Origin: Pomacea canaliculata
Lineage: Eukaryota; Mollusca; Gastropoda; Architaenioglossa; Ampullariidae
Assembly: GCF_003073045.1 (NCBI RefSeq)
Contig: NC_037603.1
Location: 18,172,192 to 18,236,191, forward strand
Reading direction: 5' to 3'
Length of the DNA stretch: 64,000 bases
This document shows, piece by piece, positions 51,805-63,867 of the stretch. The first letter of the stretch is position 1. Each line of letters begins with the position of its first letter. The translations under genes were made by a program, and so were the position numbers. The notes beneath the pieces are model-generated. The model was not told the origin of the DNA, searched no databases, and saw nothing but the letters and a program-made list of their open reading frames with translations.

Positions 51805-54800
51805 TTAATTGTCTGCAGATTCTGACGAGTCCGTCACTGGACAGTGTCTATGAAATGTCCGGTGATGTCGTTTCAATAACTGTTTTCAGCGTGAATGCCT
51901 TGCTGCACAGTTTACAAGCATGCACCTTCAGTCTCCCAGAACCGCTCCTGCTGTTCTTTTGGTCCTCATCGCTCTCGACACCTTGGGTTTAAGATTGTTC
52001 GCTTACGACTTGACTACCCACTTCTGATGTCTGAGATGCGGTCCAGCCTTTTGCAGCCGCATCCTCCGTAAGGGAGGACTCGTGAGACGAAGAAGGATGA
52101 GCAACGCTAGCTTCGCCATTATTCCCCGGCGACATGTTTTGCTGGCAAGAACGCTGAAGATGGGAATCGTGAGCTCCATTTCCTGGACCATCTTCTCTTA
52201 CAAGATGATCGGTAGAGGAAGGCAGTGCCACTTATTATGACCCTCCCACTTGCTGACGACTCCCGAGTAGTGCACATTCCTCTTAAACGCTACGGATTTT
52301 AAGGTCCTAACCAATCTGGGTTTACTACGATAGCCTGAAGATGCTGGATCAGCGATTTTATTGAACCTTTTATCAAACCTTTGACCGGTAGTCTTGCTGT
52401 TCACGCGCATGCGCCTGTTACGCAGCTGTAAATCGTTGGTGTTGATTTTGCGGACTTTCGTGCATACAGGATGCTGCCGGCTGCTAGCATTAAATATGCA
52501 TGGCTTCTTTTCGCCAGAAACCACTGGAATACTAAGGAGGTCCTTGGGCATTTGGTGGTCGTCAAGGTGATCAGGATTGCTGTCAGATAAAGGTCTCGTA
52601 GTGGCTTGTCTTTTGATCGAGGTTGAAATGTAGGAGTGCATTCCCGCCATGTTTTGTTCACATTCTCTACCACTGCAGAATTACAAAAACCGCCAGAAGA
52701 GATTGTTCTTAAGCTTGACCCGGAAGCTGAGTCTGCGCAAGTCTGCCGTCCTTTGAAAGTCCCGTGTGCGCAGCCGTTATCTTTTGCTCCCGAATCACGC
52801 GTGATGCACGATCGGAATGGAGACGTGGCGCGATCTTGGCGAAAAGCTGAACTGGCCTGAAAGCCCGGAGTTTCTTCACTGGGGGTAGTGTTACAGCCGG
52901 TCAGGTGATTCTGCGCGTGCGACTGCAACTCCCACAGCTGGTTGGTCCTGAAAAAGCACAGTGCGCATGCGTAGGGTCGAGCGGCGAAGTCGTCGAAGTC
53001 CGACTCTAGCCGCGCAAATCGTCCCACGGTCGTCGTGGTCGTCGTCAGCGGTGGATGAAAAACGGCCTCCCCTTGCCCGCGATCTGCACGTGCGGTAGGG
53101 ACGAAACGGGTAGGGGAAGCCAGCGCCTTGTCGCGTCTGAGGAGGGGCTTGACTGCGCAGGCGCCTGTAAGGCAGATTGTTGCGCGTGACGGGGACTGGT
53201 TGTTGCCTGGAAGCACGTCTCTATAGCTCCACACATTCGAGCTTCCAGTCCAACGGCTGTCGGAAGTTCTGGCGGCGTGGGATAGGGCTCTTCTCTCGAG
53301 AGTCGGCCTAGAGGTAGCCACGTCCTTTCGCGAGCCTGTCACGTGTCGGTTGGGCGAGGTCGCGATCCTCTCGACCTGGCCGTCTCGAGCTGCGAGTGAC
53401 GACGCCATCGAATGACGCTTCTGCATGTGCTTTGCCAGAATGTTCCTACCCACGAGCTGGCGTGCGCAGTGATGCAAGTCTCTGCGAAGGAGGAGGACGA
53501 GGAGGGGCTACGCTGGTGCAGAGTTGTTGTGGAAGCAAGTCCGTGGCCACAGACTCTGTAAGCGGTAGGCTCCTCTTTGTGATCCCACTGACACTCTCTG
53601 CTGTAGTCTACGACATCCGATAGTGCCATGAGTTTTCCGCAGTACCTGCAGTCCACATGCTTACTCTCGTCTTCACTACGAGAACACGCGAGAGACGACG
53701 AGTCATAGAGGGGCAAGGGCTCACCCTGCCTCTCAGCCATACTTTCGCTGTTCTGTTCGTACTGAGACCTTGGTGTAGCGCACTCGCACATGTGGCGATC
53801 TTCTCTACCGACAACTGACGCGCACGATTTCAGGCTCAACTTCGGTGCACTGGCGGCGTCAGTTTCCACGGAAACCTCTACATCAGCTCCATCTATTGTG
53901 TCGGCGTCCATGTCTGCACTTCTAGCCGGACTTTCGGGTTCTTTTTTGACGCAGTTTTGACCTACAGGCTCGCTCACTCGTTCCCAGCCTCTTTCCTCAT
54001 CATCCACAGAGTGAGCGCGAAGATGAAGGCTATCGATTAAAGGGATCCTATTACTTTCATGTTCTTCTTCCTGACCACCTCTGTGTTGTCTTCTACGTTA
54101 TCCTCTATAGTGTCATAATTGTGTTCATTTTTCCCCCGCTCATCTGTCAGCAGCATTTTTCCTTTTCCTTTTGCTTCATGTCCAAGCCATTTTTCAACTA
54201 TTACTTTCGGTGAAGCCGCAGCTGCGACCCTCTTCAAAGCACAACATTTTGCAGCAGACGAGATACTTTTAGTGACCGTCAGATCGGTCGCATGTTCGGA
54301 TGGAGATGTCTGAGGATGAGGAGAATGTCGAACAAAACTAATAATTCGATTCGAGTAAGGGGAGGGAGCCAAAGGTCGCCGTTCTTTCACAGCGCTTTGG
54401 ACAGCGTCAGCTCTTCCTACTGAATTGCCAATGAAAGCAGTTGGCTGATTATTTGAGCTGCGGGGGATTCCCTCTTTCCCGGTGCTGCTGTCGAAGTGAG
54501 TGGGATCTGAGGCAATTTTCCTTCATGTGTCACCTTCAAAGAACGCAAGCTATTTTTGCTGCTGTTCTGCTTAAACTTCCTAACCGTGCACGTCTCCCCT
54601 CCCGAAAGCTCATCATCCAGAAAGACGCTTGGAGAAACTATCGGGCTGACAACGAACATCTGAGCAGCCTCACCTGTCGTGGCAGCGATCCCTTTGTCTC
54701 TTATCACTTTCCCACCAGTCTCCTCGTCCTCGACTGGGGCGTGAGGCAAGATGGCGTTGGTCGAGCAGTGGACGGCCTGTGTCTGAACATCCGAAACGAG

Positions 54801-56149
54801 GTCGGACGATGATATACTGAAAGGAGTCTCTCTCCGCCTCCGCTTAACTTCCGCGCTACCGAGAGAAGATCCTTCAACATCTTTACCCGACCTGTTGGTA
54901 AACGAATGATCATGGCCAGCCTGTCTGTGGCGGAAGAAAGGAGGCTGTGTAGTTTTGGTCCGGAGGCCATTTTCGCGTAGTTTCTGTTGTTCTCTGATAC
55001 GGCTGCCTTCAGTGTTGCTGGAGACCAGCGATTGCTGATGAGAGCGCTGGTGCTGTCCGTACACAGTGGAGTCGGTACACCTGAAGCCGCAGAGGCGGCA
55101 GGATAGCAGTGGCGTGCACTCCAGTGTCGAGGGGGAAGAATGGCGAAGGTCGTTTGTGGACTGGCTTGTTGCGGATAACAAGCGGGGCGAATGCGGCAGC
55201 AGGAGGGAGGAAGCGGAGGAAGGATGCGGCCGTCGCAGCTGCGATGTGAACAGCGAGGAAGGTGTCCCCGCCAGCGAGTAAAGGAGGTGCTGGGACGAAG
55301 CCTGTGTCAGATTCGAACCGTGACTCCCCGACGAGCGGACTCAATCACCTCGTCATCTTCGTCGTAGTGGTTGCCCAAGGGTGGAGGTTCTATAGGCCCC
55401 GCCGCCACGTCGTAGAAGGCGGGGCCTACACCGGCGTGGGCCAAGCGCCGGTGGTTCTCGAGGTTGCCCACCGTCCGAAGGGCATCTTGCACAGCGAGCA
55501 GTGGTAGACGGAGGAGCCGTGCTTGCGCAAGTGACGGTTGAGGTCCGACTTGTAGCTAGTCTTGTACACGCAGAAGCGACATTTATACTTCTTGGGCAGG
55601 CACTTTGAGTTGACCTCTTCCTCGTCGCGGGCGATGATGTACGTCTCAAACTCGATGTCACGCTTGTCGGCGGGAAGGGCATTTTGAGAAGGGAGAAAAA
55701 ATACATCGCAGACTTCCTCCTCACCGCCGAATCTTGTAGGCGGACCGGAGCTTGCCCATGGGCATGCCTGCCGGGGGTGGGGAAAAAAGGTAGTGTTCCA
55801 CCAACAGCCCGCCTCGTTGGACGGGACCGCGAGGTGATGTCGCTTTCTCGAGGCGACACCGTGACCTCGGCAGATCGGAAGAGGTCATGAACGAGCATCC
55901 ACTACGGACGGGAGGGGAAAGAAAAGAGCTATGGTCGGCCGACGTCATTGCTTCTTGCTGGCGTTCGCTGGAAGAAGTGGACGAGCGGGTAATGAGGTTT
56001 AACACCATATCGTTGGCCTCAGACATTTCCAGCGAAGGATGCTCGCTTTCCAAGCTCACGGGTTCAGACTTCATCGCCATGCTGACCGCGGAACAAACAG
56101 CTCGCTGCTTTCTTTTTTCTTTCCCCGATCGTGGCTTCTGCGTACGCAT
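51805..56149 (-). CDS. C2H2 zinc-finger protein gene with disrupted reading frame
   Basis: A GC-rich, intron-poor gene for a presumed nuclear DNA-binding protein; identity unknown. The 5' acceptor (ACATTTTGACAG) precedes a Met at 56149 (MRTQKPRSGKEKRK). Fingers seen: YKCRFCVYKTSYKSDLNRHL (~55520-55587); YHCSLCKMPF then, one frame off, VGNLENHRRLAH (~55438-55509); LSCRLCGFRC..YGQHQRSH (~55038-55110); CARQLVGRNILAKHMQKRH with its first Cys in another frame (~53405-53487); YACALCFFRTNQLWELQSHA (~52901-52973); HACKLCSKAF then LKRHHRTFH shifted (~51860-51930). Between fingers the chain is acidic or Ser-rich, with VKKEPE-type motifs. The frame changes about ten times (near 55735, 55487, 55330, 55200, 54450, 54080, 53485, 52650, 52200, 51880), plus a TAA at about 51989. 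Gains and losses of single bases both occur. Either a young pseudogene or an unpolished assembly patch; I favour the latter. Confidence 0.7.
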
Positions 56150-56155
56150 ACAACC

Positions 56156-57527
56156 TGTCAAAATGTCTCTCCAAATACAGCATCTGCTAGCATAGCGCCT
56201 CTCCTGCTTACTTCAGCCTCTCGCGCAATCGCTTCCGGCACTGGGAAACTGCACAATTTTGACATCGTGTATACACGAGTGTTTCTCCTTGATTTTGGTC
56301 TTTTCCAGAACATTTACATCTTGTGCTGCTGATGCTCTACCTTGTCCTTGCATGTTTTGTCGTATGTTGAGCAGCAAGCCTGCGAAACAGTCAAAATACA
56401 AAAACGTTTACGTAACTTTCAACTAGGTGACCATCGTTTTAACGATACATACGTCTTTATTCGTGTTTAACACAGTTTTACAAGAACGGAGTATACGAAA
56501 TTTGAAATTGTCTGCAATATGTGTCCACTAAGGAATGCCATTCAACTGTTAAGAGGTTTTTCATTCACTCTATTATGAGAAAGTAGGTAAATCGTCGTTC
56601 TCATCATGTCACGTGAATCCCATGAGACACTTCTAAACTGCTCGCTTTTAATTCTTCTTCGATTAAAACCTGGTATCATCGATACAATATTATCTCCAAT
56701 TTCTACCTACCTTAAGTCTGTCGGAGCATTGCTTTTATTCAATTTACCTTATTTCTCCCATTATTGTAGCATGCAAGGGTTAAATCACTTAAAAGGTTTT
56801 ACCTGTTACCCTAAAAGTGCAACGTATCCCTCCCTTAATCCTCCCCAACTGGGGAGCGTCGTGCGGACGTAATCTGACGTTATTTGATTTATGTATCATA
56901 AATGTGTATGGATCCCTATTGTGGATGATTCTAGTGCACCACTGGGCTTTTCTGATGGATGCGGAAACGCGATGCAACCATCCACTCCTGACATTTTCCA
57001 ATCGATTTACGAGCACCCTGTGCATACTGACCCGCCAGACCCTGCAAGGCACGTGCTTTCCAAAAATCATTTCGTCACCTAGTGAAAATGCACCCATGTC
57101 GCTGCATCTGCGCGTGTGCGCGTGTGTGTGTTGTTTTGATTTTTAAACAGTTCTTTTGTTTATTTACAGTTTCCACTCACCGTGACGTACGTTAGCTGAT
57201 TTTCTGCAAAGCTAGTGAGACGGAGGATCCTACCGCAAACTCTTCACGCTCCTATTTTTTGAGAATGCCTTATTATCTGTTTTAATACAGACACCTACAT
57301 GCCAAAATGAGCACCTGAAACATTTGCAGACTTGCAGAAGGTAGGGAGAACGGTGCAGGAAGCGATGTTCGCGAAACGAAAAGAGAAAGTGCGCCTCTTG
57401 CAGCACTTGAAGGTGGGACAGTGTTGACCGCCTGCGGCCTTGACCAGCGGCAACGCGCCAGTCCTAGCTTCTTCACTGCGCAGCCACTTTGTTGCTAAGG
57501 ATCGTCTGTCAGAGGATTATGTTGTTG
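56156..57527. other. Probable zinc-finger 5' intron, no gene seen
   Basis: No recognisable exon. If the zinc-finger leader exon at 58880-59150 is real, this stretch and the rest up to 58879 form its first intron on the minus strand. The open frames on both strands near 56.8-57.1 kb are overlapping shadows with no family match. Confidence 0.35.
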
Positions 57528-57768
57528 TTTCTTTTTTTTTTTAAAAAGTTGGGGGAGTGGTGGAAATACTCCTTTCTCAACCCTTCAACCTAAAATCATT
57601 ATAATAGGAGCAGGACAAAGCAAGAACCCGTGACCTAAACTTCAACTACCGTTTGGTACAATGCAGGCTCGGCCTGCGAACATACAGTGAATGTCCCGAG
57701 TCGAGATCTGAACCTCACTGCAATGATGACAAGCGAGCATCTTAGCCATTACGCTACCGCGCCCCAAT
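57528..57768 (-). mobile_element. tRNA-derived SINE with A-rich tail
   Basis: Reading the minus strand from 57768, GGGGCGCGGTAGCGTAATGG begins a tRNA-like head. Its box A is TAGCGTAATGGCTAAGATG, followed after ~30 bases by a box B, GGTTCAGATCTCGACTC. A ~110-base unrelated body follows and the element ends in an A-rich run (T-rich on plus, 57531-57542). Head, body and tail are the full layout of a Pol III SINE. It has no coding content and lies between the zinc-finger gene and ATG3. Confidence 0.8.
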
Positions 57769-58879
57769 CAACGAGACCTTGGTAATGCATCATAGGAAAA
57801 CGCTGGTGGTTTCAAGCATCAAAAAGAACCGTGCACCCTGAAGGCAACGAGAAGAAACTGGCTCACAGCAGTATTTCTACAAAACGAGGTTTTAATTATA
57901 CATATATTTGATTTTCAATCCGTCTTATTTTAAACTGGCGTAAACAAGTGCAAATCGCGAGTTGCCTCGCTGACCTGTATTACATGCTGACCACGAGTGC
58001 GGCAACTCTCGCGTGACTATTTCGTTAGTGCAAACATTCAAATATCACTATGTACTGAAGCTTCAACATTACATATACCATCTTGGTCAGATTGCCAAAC
58101 ATGGCTAAGATGAAGTGTAAGCGTAGCATTGCTCGGCCTCAAAGCAACGCACACATTTTTTGTGTCTCTATCGTCATCTGATGGGTTTATTTTCCCCCAA
58201 ATACATAAGTATTCATAATACCAATCATACTGCAATTCGTAAAACATCGTTTAAAAAGTTAAATCTTGTGACGAGAGAAAAAAAAAAATATATATATGCT
58301 CGCATGTGTTCCCCAAACTCCCCTCCCCCCTTCTGAAGTAAAAAAATTTGGGAAATTTCTGCAGATTTCTCAACAACCAGATTCATTGCAGTAACTGCAG
58401 TCTGCCGTCAATTCAAAAGGGAACAGAGCCAACAAAGGATAAGAGGAGAGGTTTGGAAAAGGAAGGGGGAGGGGTTCGTGGGATTATGACCATGGAGGGA
58501 GGGGGAAAAAAAAAGGCTGCTGCGTATGCAACCGCAAAATAAACGGTGCTGTTGAGGTTGTGGTCGAGACATAAGGACAAAGCAAACCTCTGCTTTGACA
58601 TCGGTGGCATCTGTACCCACCTCCCCACCTCGTCTCCAAAAGGCGGCTTGTACGGAATTACATCAGTCTAACGCTTGTCTTATAACTGATTCCGACTGCA
58701 CTGTATGCATGTCAGAAATGGCGATCTTTGCCCGCGAGGTTGGGTGGGTGGGAGCCGGGGAGCAGCTTTCGAGCATCCGGATGCTTGCCTTCTAGCATGC
58801 TAAGCTGCTTAAAATAAATGCTTAAAAAAAAAAAAAAAAATCTTTCATGCTTCAGCGTAAAGATGCGCAAGCAACTCAC
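57769..58879. other. Intergenic or intronic, no gene seen
   Basis: No conserved frame. There are purine-rich stretches near 58440-58515 and an A run near 58825-58841. This is probably part of the first intron of the zinc-finger gene. Confidence 0.35.
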
Positions 58880-59150
58880 CAATGGGCAGGTAACTACAGC
58901 CGTGCCTACGCAGGCCGAGATTTCAGTCTCAGTCGCTGTCTCCTCAATGCTGACACGCAGATGGCAGACATTCCCCACTTTCACAGCGGCGTTGTATATG
59001 CTGTGCCCTGCTCTGAATCGACCAGCTCTGCCGTGCTGCTGCTGCTGTGGCTGGCTGCGGCTAAGACTGCTCGCTGTGCACACTTTACTCACGTCTGCTG
59101 GCCTAAGACGGCTTAGCTTGGACCAACGGTTTTGGCGAGCGTTTAGTTTC
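58880..59150 (-). other. Candidate 5' UTR exon and promoter of the zinc-finger gene
   Basis: The minus strand has a near-consensus donor CCCATTG|GTGAGTTGC at 58880/58879. Sequence above it is GC-rich with CAG/CAGCAG runs (~59035-59050), unlike the AT-rich surroundings. Splicing from here to the acceptor before 56149 would give a ~2.7-kb first intron. Overlapping open frames exist on both strands but none matches a family. I therefore read it as a leader exon and CpG-type promoter, not as coding sequence. Confidence 0.35.
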
Positions 59151-59407
59151 GTATTCCATGAACGTTGATGAAGTGTCAAGCTTGATGTATTAAACTAGTG
59201 CCTGCTTGTAGATATGCAAGGAAACTACATGCATTTTTTTTGTACAGTCACCTCTAGACCCGCTATATGTATGCATTAATCTAGTTTAAACATATGTGAT
59301 GCAGATGGTGTGTGTGTGTGAGAGAGAGAGATCTGTGTGGGGGAATCCCCTGATTTGGAAAGCGTAAAGTCCCAACTGTAACGTGGAAAGATACTTATAC
59401 TAATCTA

Positions 59408-59408
59408 C

Positions 59409-59439
<31 letters not shown>

Positions 59440-59460
59440 GCTGCTGCTGCTGCTACTGCA
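59408..59460. repeat. (GTT)n-(GCT)n compound microsatellite
   Basis: About nine to ten TGT/GTT units pass directly into five GCT units. Pure trinucleotide simple sequence outside any gene. Confidence 0.9.
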
Positions 59461-61155
59461 TGATCCTACTGCTGGACTATATGCACGTCGATCACCCAAA
59501 TCGGAGCTGATATATATGGCTGCGAGAGACATATATTCTCACATCAGATTTTGACGGTGAATGTTATTGAAATTTCTTCATCACTGGAGTAAATTTCTAT
59601 TAAAATTTTAAAGGCTTCTTGAGTTCTTCTAAGTTAAGTTAGCAGATATGCTTCCTCTTGCTATAAGTGACTTTTTTTTTTTTTTACCAGCATGAGATTT
59701 AGCTAATTAGCTAAAACAAATCAGGGTTAATAGTTTGCTTCCAAGGAATCTAAAGGGTCGATCAGATCTTGTGAAGAAAAGAGTCAGCTTTGGAATGCAA
59801 TAGTTCTCACCCTTATAGGATCAACTATATTATTGAGTATTAAAAAATTCTTAAAGCCATCACATTTTAAGACACCTCTGCATGCTTGTCACCAATAGAT
59901 TGTCAAGTCGATCACCACTATTGAGTTAAGCATTAAACAAAGTCATGCACATTTAAACTTTTTATGTATTTCCTTTAGAAACATGCATGCAGTGGACATT
60001 AATAGCTGTGAGTCAATGCTTCACGATTAAGATGCCAGGAATGCATACACGGGGCTATATGTATATTCTCTCTCGCGCGAATCGACTGGGAACATTGATC
60101 ATAGGGGTTGCGGTGGTGAAGCCCACATGAAGGAGGTGGGATTTTGATGGGTAAACAAAGTGGTGTAGTATAGACAAAAAGCTATACATGCTGGTGGTAT
60201 TGAAGCTCGATCAGGATCGAGTTCCCGTTTTTGTTTTTTTTGTTTTGTTTGTTTGTTTGTTTTGTGGTTTGTTTGTTTGTGTGTTTTTTTTTTTGTTTGT
60301 TTGGTTTTTTTGTTGTTGTTTGTTTTTTGATTTTTTTCCAGCTCGACATTTCACACTACACTAAAGTCGATATATCGACTCCGGAAGGTCAGTTTGAACA
60401 CTCAATAGGGCAAATTTGAGCATTAACGCCTTTTAGGAGGACACGATTATAAACCTTTATATATACATACAGGTTATTTTTGTCGAACATAAATATAGCA
60501 ATCTCATTTTTTTCCACTGTCTTTAGTTTGTAGTTATATTGACGACTTCGTCTCATTCTGGTTGTCTCTCTTTGTCTCCGATCGATCCTTCTATATATAT
60601 ATAGCTCTTCCCTCCCCATCCCCAAATTCGCATCTTTCACGGTCCGTTATATCTACAACCCTCCATCTTGAAAGAATGAAGCAAATCATTTTCGTGCATG
60701 TTTCCATTGAAGTTCTAAAAGAATGTTAAGATATAACTATGTGTCTTAAAGGATATATATATATTTAATGGATATATATATAGTAGCGTTTTATTTGCAG
60801 CAATATCTTTTGACATAAGGCACAAAACATTTTCGTCAATATTTTAGGCAACAAACAATACTTTCAAACCAGTAGTGACCGATATTCTACAAAAATATGT
60901 AGTTTAGACATTTACAAATATATCTCGTAAAATTATATAGCGCTGGAAATAATTAGTAGTTGTCTCCCTTACGTGGGATTTTTCACAAGTAAAAACAAAG
61001 TAAAGTCAGCGTGGGAGGGACATGTCATCTTCGTGTGACCATTTTCGTCGGCAGTTACAGTGTTTAGAAGATTTTTAAGAAAAAAATCTTGAAAACTGTT
61101 GAAAGATTACACAAAATCGGTTACTTTTCTGGTGGAATAATTGAGATCAAGCATA
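59461..61155. promoter_or_regulatory. Intergenic region upstream of ATG3
   Basis: AT-rich with a (TTTG)n-rich tract at about 60228-60325 and TA-rich tracts near 60590 and 60755. No gene is seen. The ATG3 promoter and leader should be in the last few hundred bases. There is no obvious TATA box or CpG island; the leader probably starts near 61.0 kb. Confidence 0.4.
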
Positions 61156-63867
61156 ATGCAGCATGTAATAAATACAGTGAAAGGTACTGCTCTTGGAGTT
61201 GCCGAATATTTCTCGCCAGTGCTCAAGGTAAGTCCCGACACCAAAACATCAACATCCCATATAAATGATGAGGAATAAGGCCAGGAAAAGGATTAATATT
61301 GTTATAGGGCAAGAAGTTAGTGATACAGAGGGTGAATTTCATGAAGATTAGCACTCCTGCCAAAATAATGTTTTTATGAAAACAGCATTTGGAAATGCTA
61401 AAATGATGGAGATATTTAACATTTAAGCAGTTGTTATCATGCCAATTACGTATGCAGATTGCAATGATATAGGACACACCTTCTTCAGCCTGAAATATTA
61501 ATGTGGCATTTTTTCAGATGATTTTTCAGCTATCACATCTTGGTCGCTTTATCTCTTATCAATGTGTGTGTTAGAGAGGGAGAACTGCGTCTGTTTTGTG
61601 TTTAAATGTCAATTGTTTATATTTATATGTGGTCTTGCAGATCTCACAATCTTAGCATTGTTAAGGTCTGTATGCTTTATTTTCCATCTACAAAGACAGC
61701 AAAGTAGGAAAGTTCTACAATAATCTGTAAAAGATCATAAGGCAGTACCAAAGAAGAACGTCCTAGTAGCCCTTGGAATTAGAATCCAAAGAATGACAGA
61801 TGCATTCCTTCATAAAATGCAAAACTAGCTACTATTTGCAAAGCAGAGTCACCATTCTTCATCGATTACCAAGAACCTTTCTTTACAATGGTGAAAGAAG
61901 TGCAAGATGGTCTGTTTTGATGTCACCCAGCAAAACACTGTGTGTTCTTTAGGGTACCTTACAGGCTTGTTAATGCCAAGGTAGTCAAAGAGAAAGAATT
62001 GATTGGCTAACACACAAGCCTAAACTATCCATGCCATGCATTAATGTTCAAGATGGCTTAAAGTTATAAACTTTTTCAGCTACTGCAGACCGGTGTATCT
62101 TATGACTGGCTGGGGCCAGTCAAGAATGATTTAATAGTTAGAATTAGTACTTTATCTTTTAAAAATTCCAGAAACTTTAAAGACCTTTATTTTGTTTTCA
62201 TATTCTATATCTATTTGGGTTTCTTTTTAAAACCCTTTCTGAGTATAAATATATGTAGTCATGTGTACTTATGTTCTTCCACATTTGTATGCTTAGACAA
62301 GTTTTGATACATTTGAACATATTGTAAAGTATAAGTATATTGTAGAGATATTTTACAGTGTAACACAGCATAACACTTTTCTTGGAAACTGAGTACAATA
62401 ATCTGAATACCAATTTTTTATTTATTATGAAAGTATTTTGGCTTAAAATAATAAGCACCTTTTGCACTGCAGGAATCAAAATTTAAGGAGACTGGTGTGT
62501 TAACTCCAGAAGAGGTAAACCATCAAAACGGCTTATCACTGTCAACAAATAGATCAGTTTGAACTAATATTTTAAATAAAGTTTTATTCCCTTATTAAGA
62601 GACAGTAAACTCCAAGACGTGCAAACATTTATTGTGTCCATGGCTTTGTTCATTATAAGATACTAACTCCCTAAACTGGAGCAAATGGCATAGATTGTTG
62701 AATATCAGAATAATCACCTGCACTTTGTAGAGAGGTAAAAACCTTATTTTGTCTATCAGAAAAGCATACCTATTTTGGCACATGTCCACACATACTCCCA
62801 CCCCTTCCCATCTTAAAAAGAAAATCAACTTATATTTCACCTGGACACAGCTTTTTAAGTGTTATAGCTCTGAACTATGTTTACATTACTAACTAATTGT
62901 GACTTAACAAAAAGATTTTCAAACATATTTTTCACATAGTTTGTGGCAGCAGGTGACCATATTGTACACCACTGCCCAACCTGGCAATGGGACAAGGGAG
63001 AAGAATCAAAAGTGAAACCTTATCTTCCAGCTGACAAACAGTTTTTAATCACCCGCAATGGTAAGCACAAATGACAGCACTTTGCTGGAGTTTTTGAGAA
63101 AGCTTCTTTGCTTCTTATCAAGCCTTACTTAATACACGAGGGCAGAAATGTACATACATATTAAGCATATTTTATCATCACTGTTTTGATAGTTCTTTTA
63201 AAAAAAAATGACTTTATAACTTTAGCATTTCAGCAAGGTTATTTGAAATAAGCTTCATTTCAGCATGCTCACTATTTAACATAGAGTTTCTCATGTTTAT
63301 GTTTTGTACATACAATTTTATGACAGTGCCATGCTACAAGCGGGTGAAGCAGATGGACAACCATCAGGAAGAACAGGAAAAGGTCATTGAAGAGGAGGAT
63401 GAAGACGGCGGTTGGGTGGACACTCATCATTTTGCCGGTAGTTTCTTTGTTTTCATTTATTTTGGTGAGCAATTTATGTTATTCAAATGAGAGAAACCTG
63501 TCTTAATTTAATTTGTATTTTCTTTCCTCATTATTCTTTTAGCTTCTGATGCTGTTGCAAGTATACAAGAAGGTGTCTCAGAAATGGTCCTAGATTCAAA
63601 GGTAAGTACTTTTAGACTTGTCTTATTAGATAGCAGTTATTAAAAATTTAGTTTCCTTAAAAAAAACACAAAAAACTAATTTGAATATGTATGCAAGATT
63701 GATGAAGCCTCTTTAAGTTTGTTTGTTGTTTTTTTTTGTTGACTGATATGTATTAGGAAAGCCAGCCATCTGTACCTGTGTCTTATGATGATGACGATGA
63801 CGATGATGGTGAAGCAGAGGATATGGAAGCTTTTGAAAGGAGTGGGATGCTTGATAAAATTGACCGG
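61156..63867 (+). CDS. ATG3: Autophagy-related protein 3 (E2-like enzyme), partial
   Basis: ATG3 is the E2-like enzyme that passes ATG8/LC3 from ATG7 to phosphatidylethanolamine during autophagosome formation. Coding exons visible: 61156-61227, 62473-62514, 62940-63060, 63327-63437, 63543-63601, 63757-63867, all in phase and GT..AG bounded. The N-terminal amphipathic, membrane-binding helix [19 protein letters not shown] starts the protein. It is followed by [40 protein letters not shown] and [10 protein letters not shown], all close to animal ATG3. Exons 4-6 encode the acidic flexible region, with GGWVDTHH and an Asp run at about 63788-63809. The catalytic Cys (HPC motif) and the ATG8-binding segments lie beyond the right edge. 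About 172 residues are present of an expected ~315. Confidence 0.97.

Noticed and set aside
52401..53477. A 358-codon minus-strand frame as a stand-alone protein
   Set aside because: It is one frame segment of the larger broken zinc-finger gene; its first Met lies inside a split finger and its end runs out of frame.
54417..55181. A 254-codon minus-strand frame as a separate gene
   Set aside because: It contains one C2H2 finger but no proper start or end; the adjacent frames continue the same gene.
55353..55898. A 181-codon Arg/Ser/Thr-rich minus-strand frame
   Set aside because: It is the wrong-frame reading across the first two zinc fingers; the true frame there encodes YKCRFC..HLRKH.
51805..56149. 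Explaining the zinc-finger frame changes by introns
   Set aside because: The segments abut with no room for introns; two shifts fall inside single zinc fingers and are fixed by one base.
58712..59179. A 155-codon minus-strand frame and two overlapping plus-strand frames
   Set aside because: No family resemblance, mutually overlapping on both strands, and the minus frame runs through a poly-A/T tract.
61700..62120. Possible reverse-transcriptase relic in ATG3 intron 1
   Set aside because: No motif of the RT or endonuclease could be recognised in any frame.
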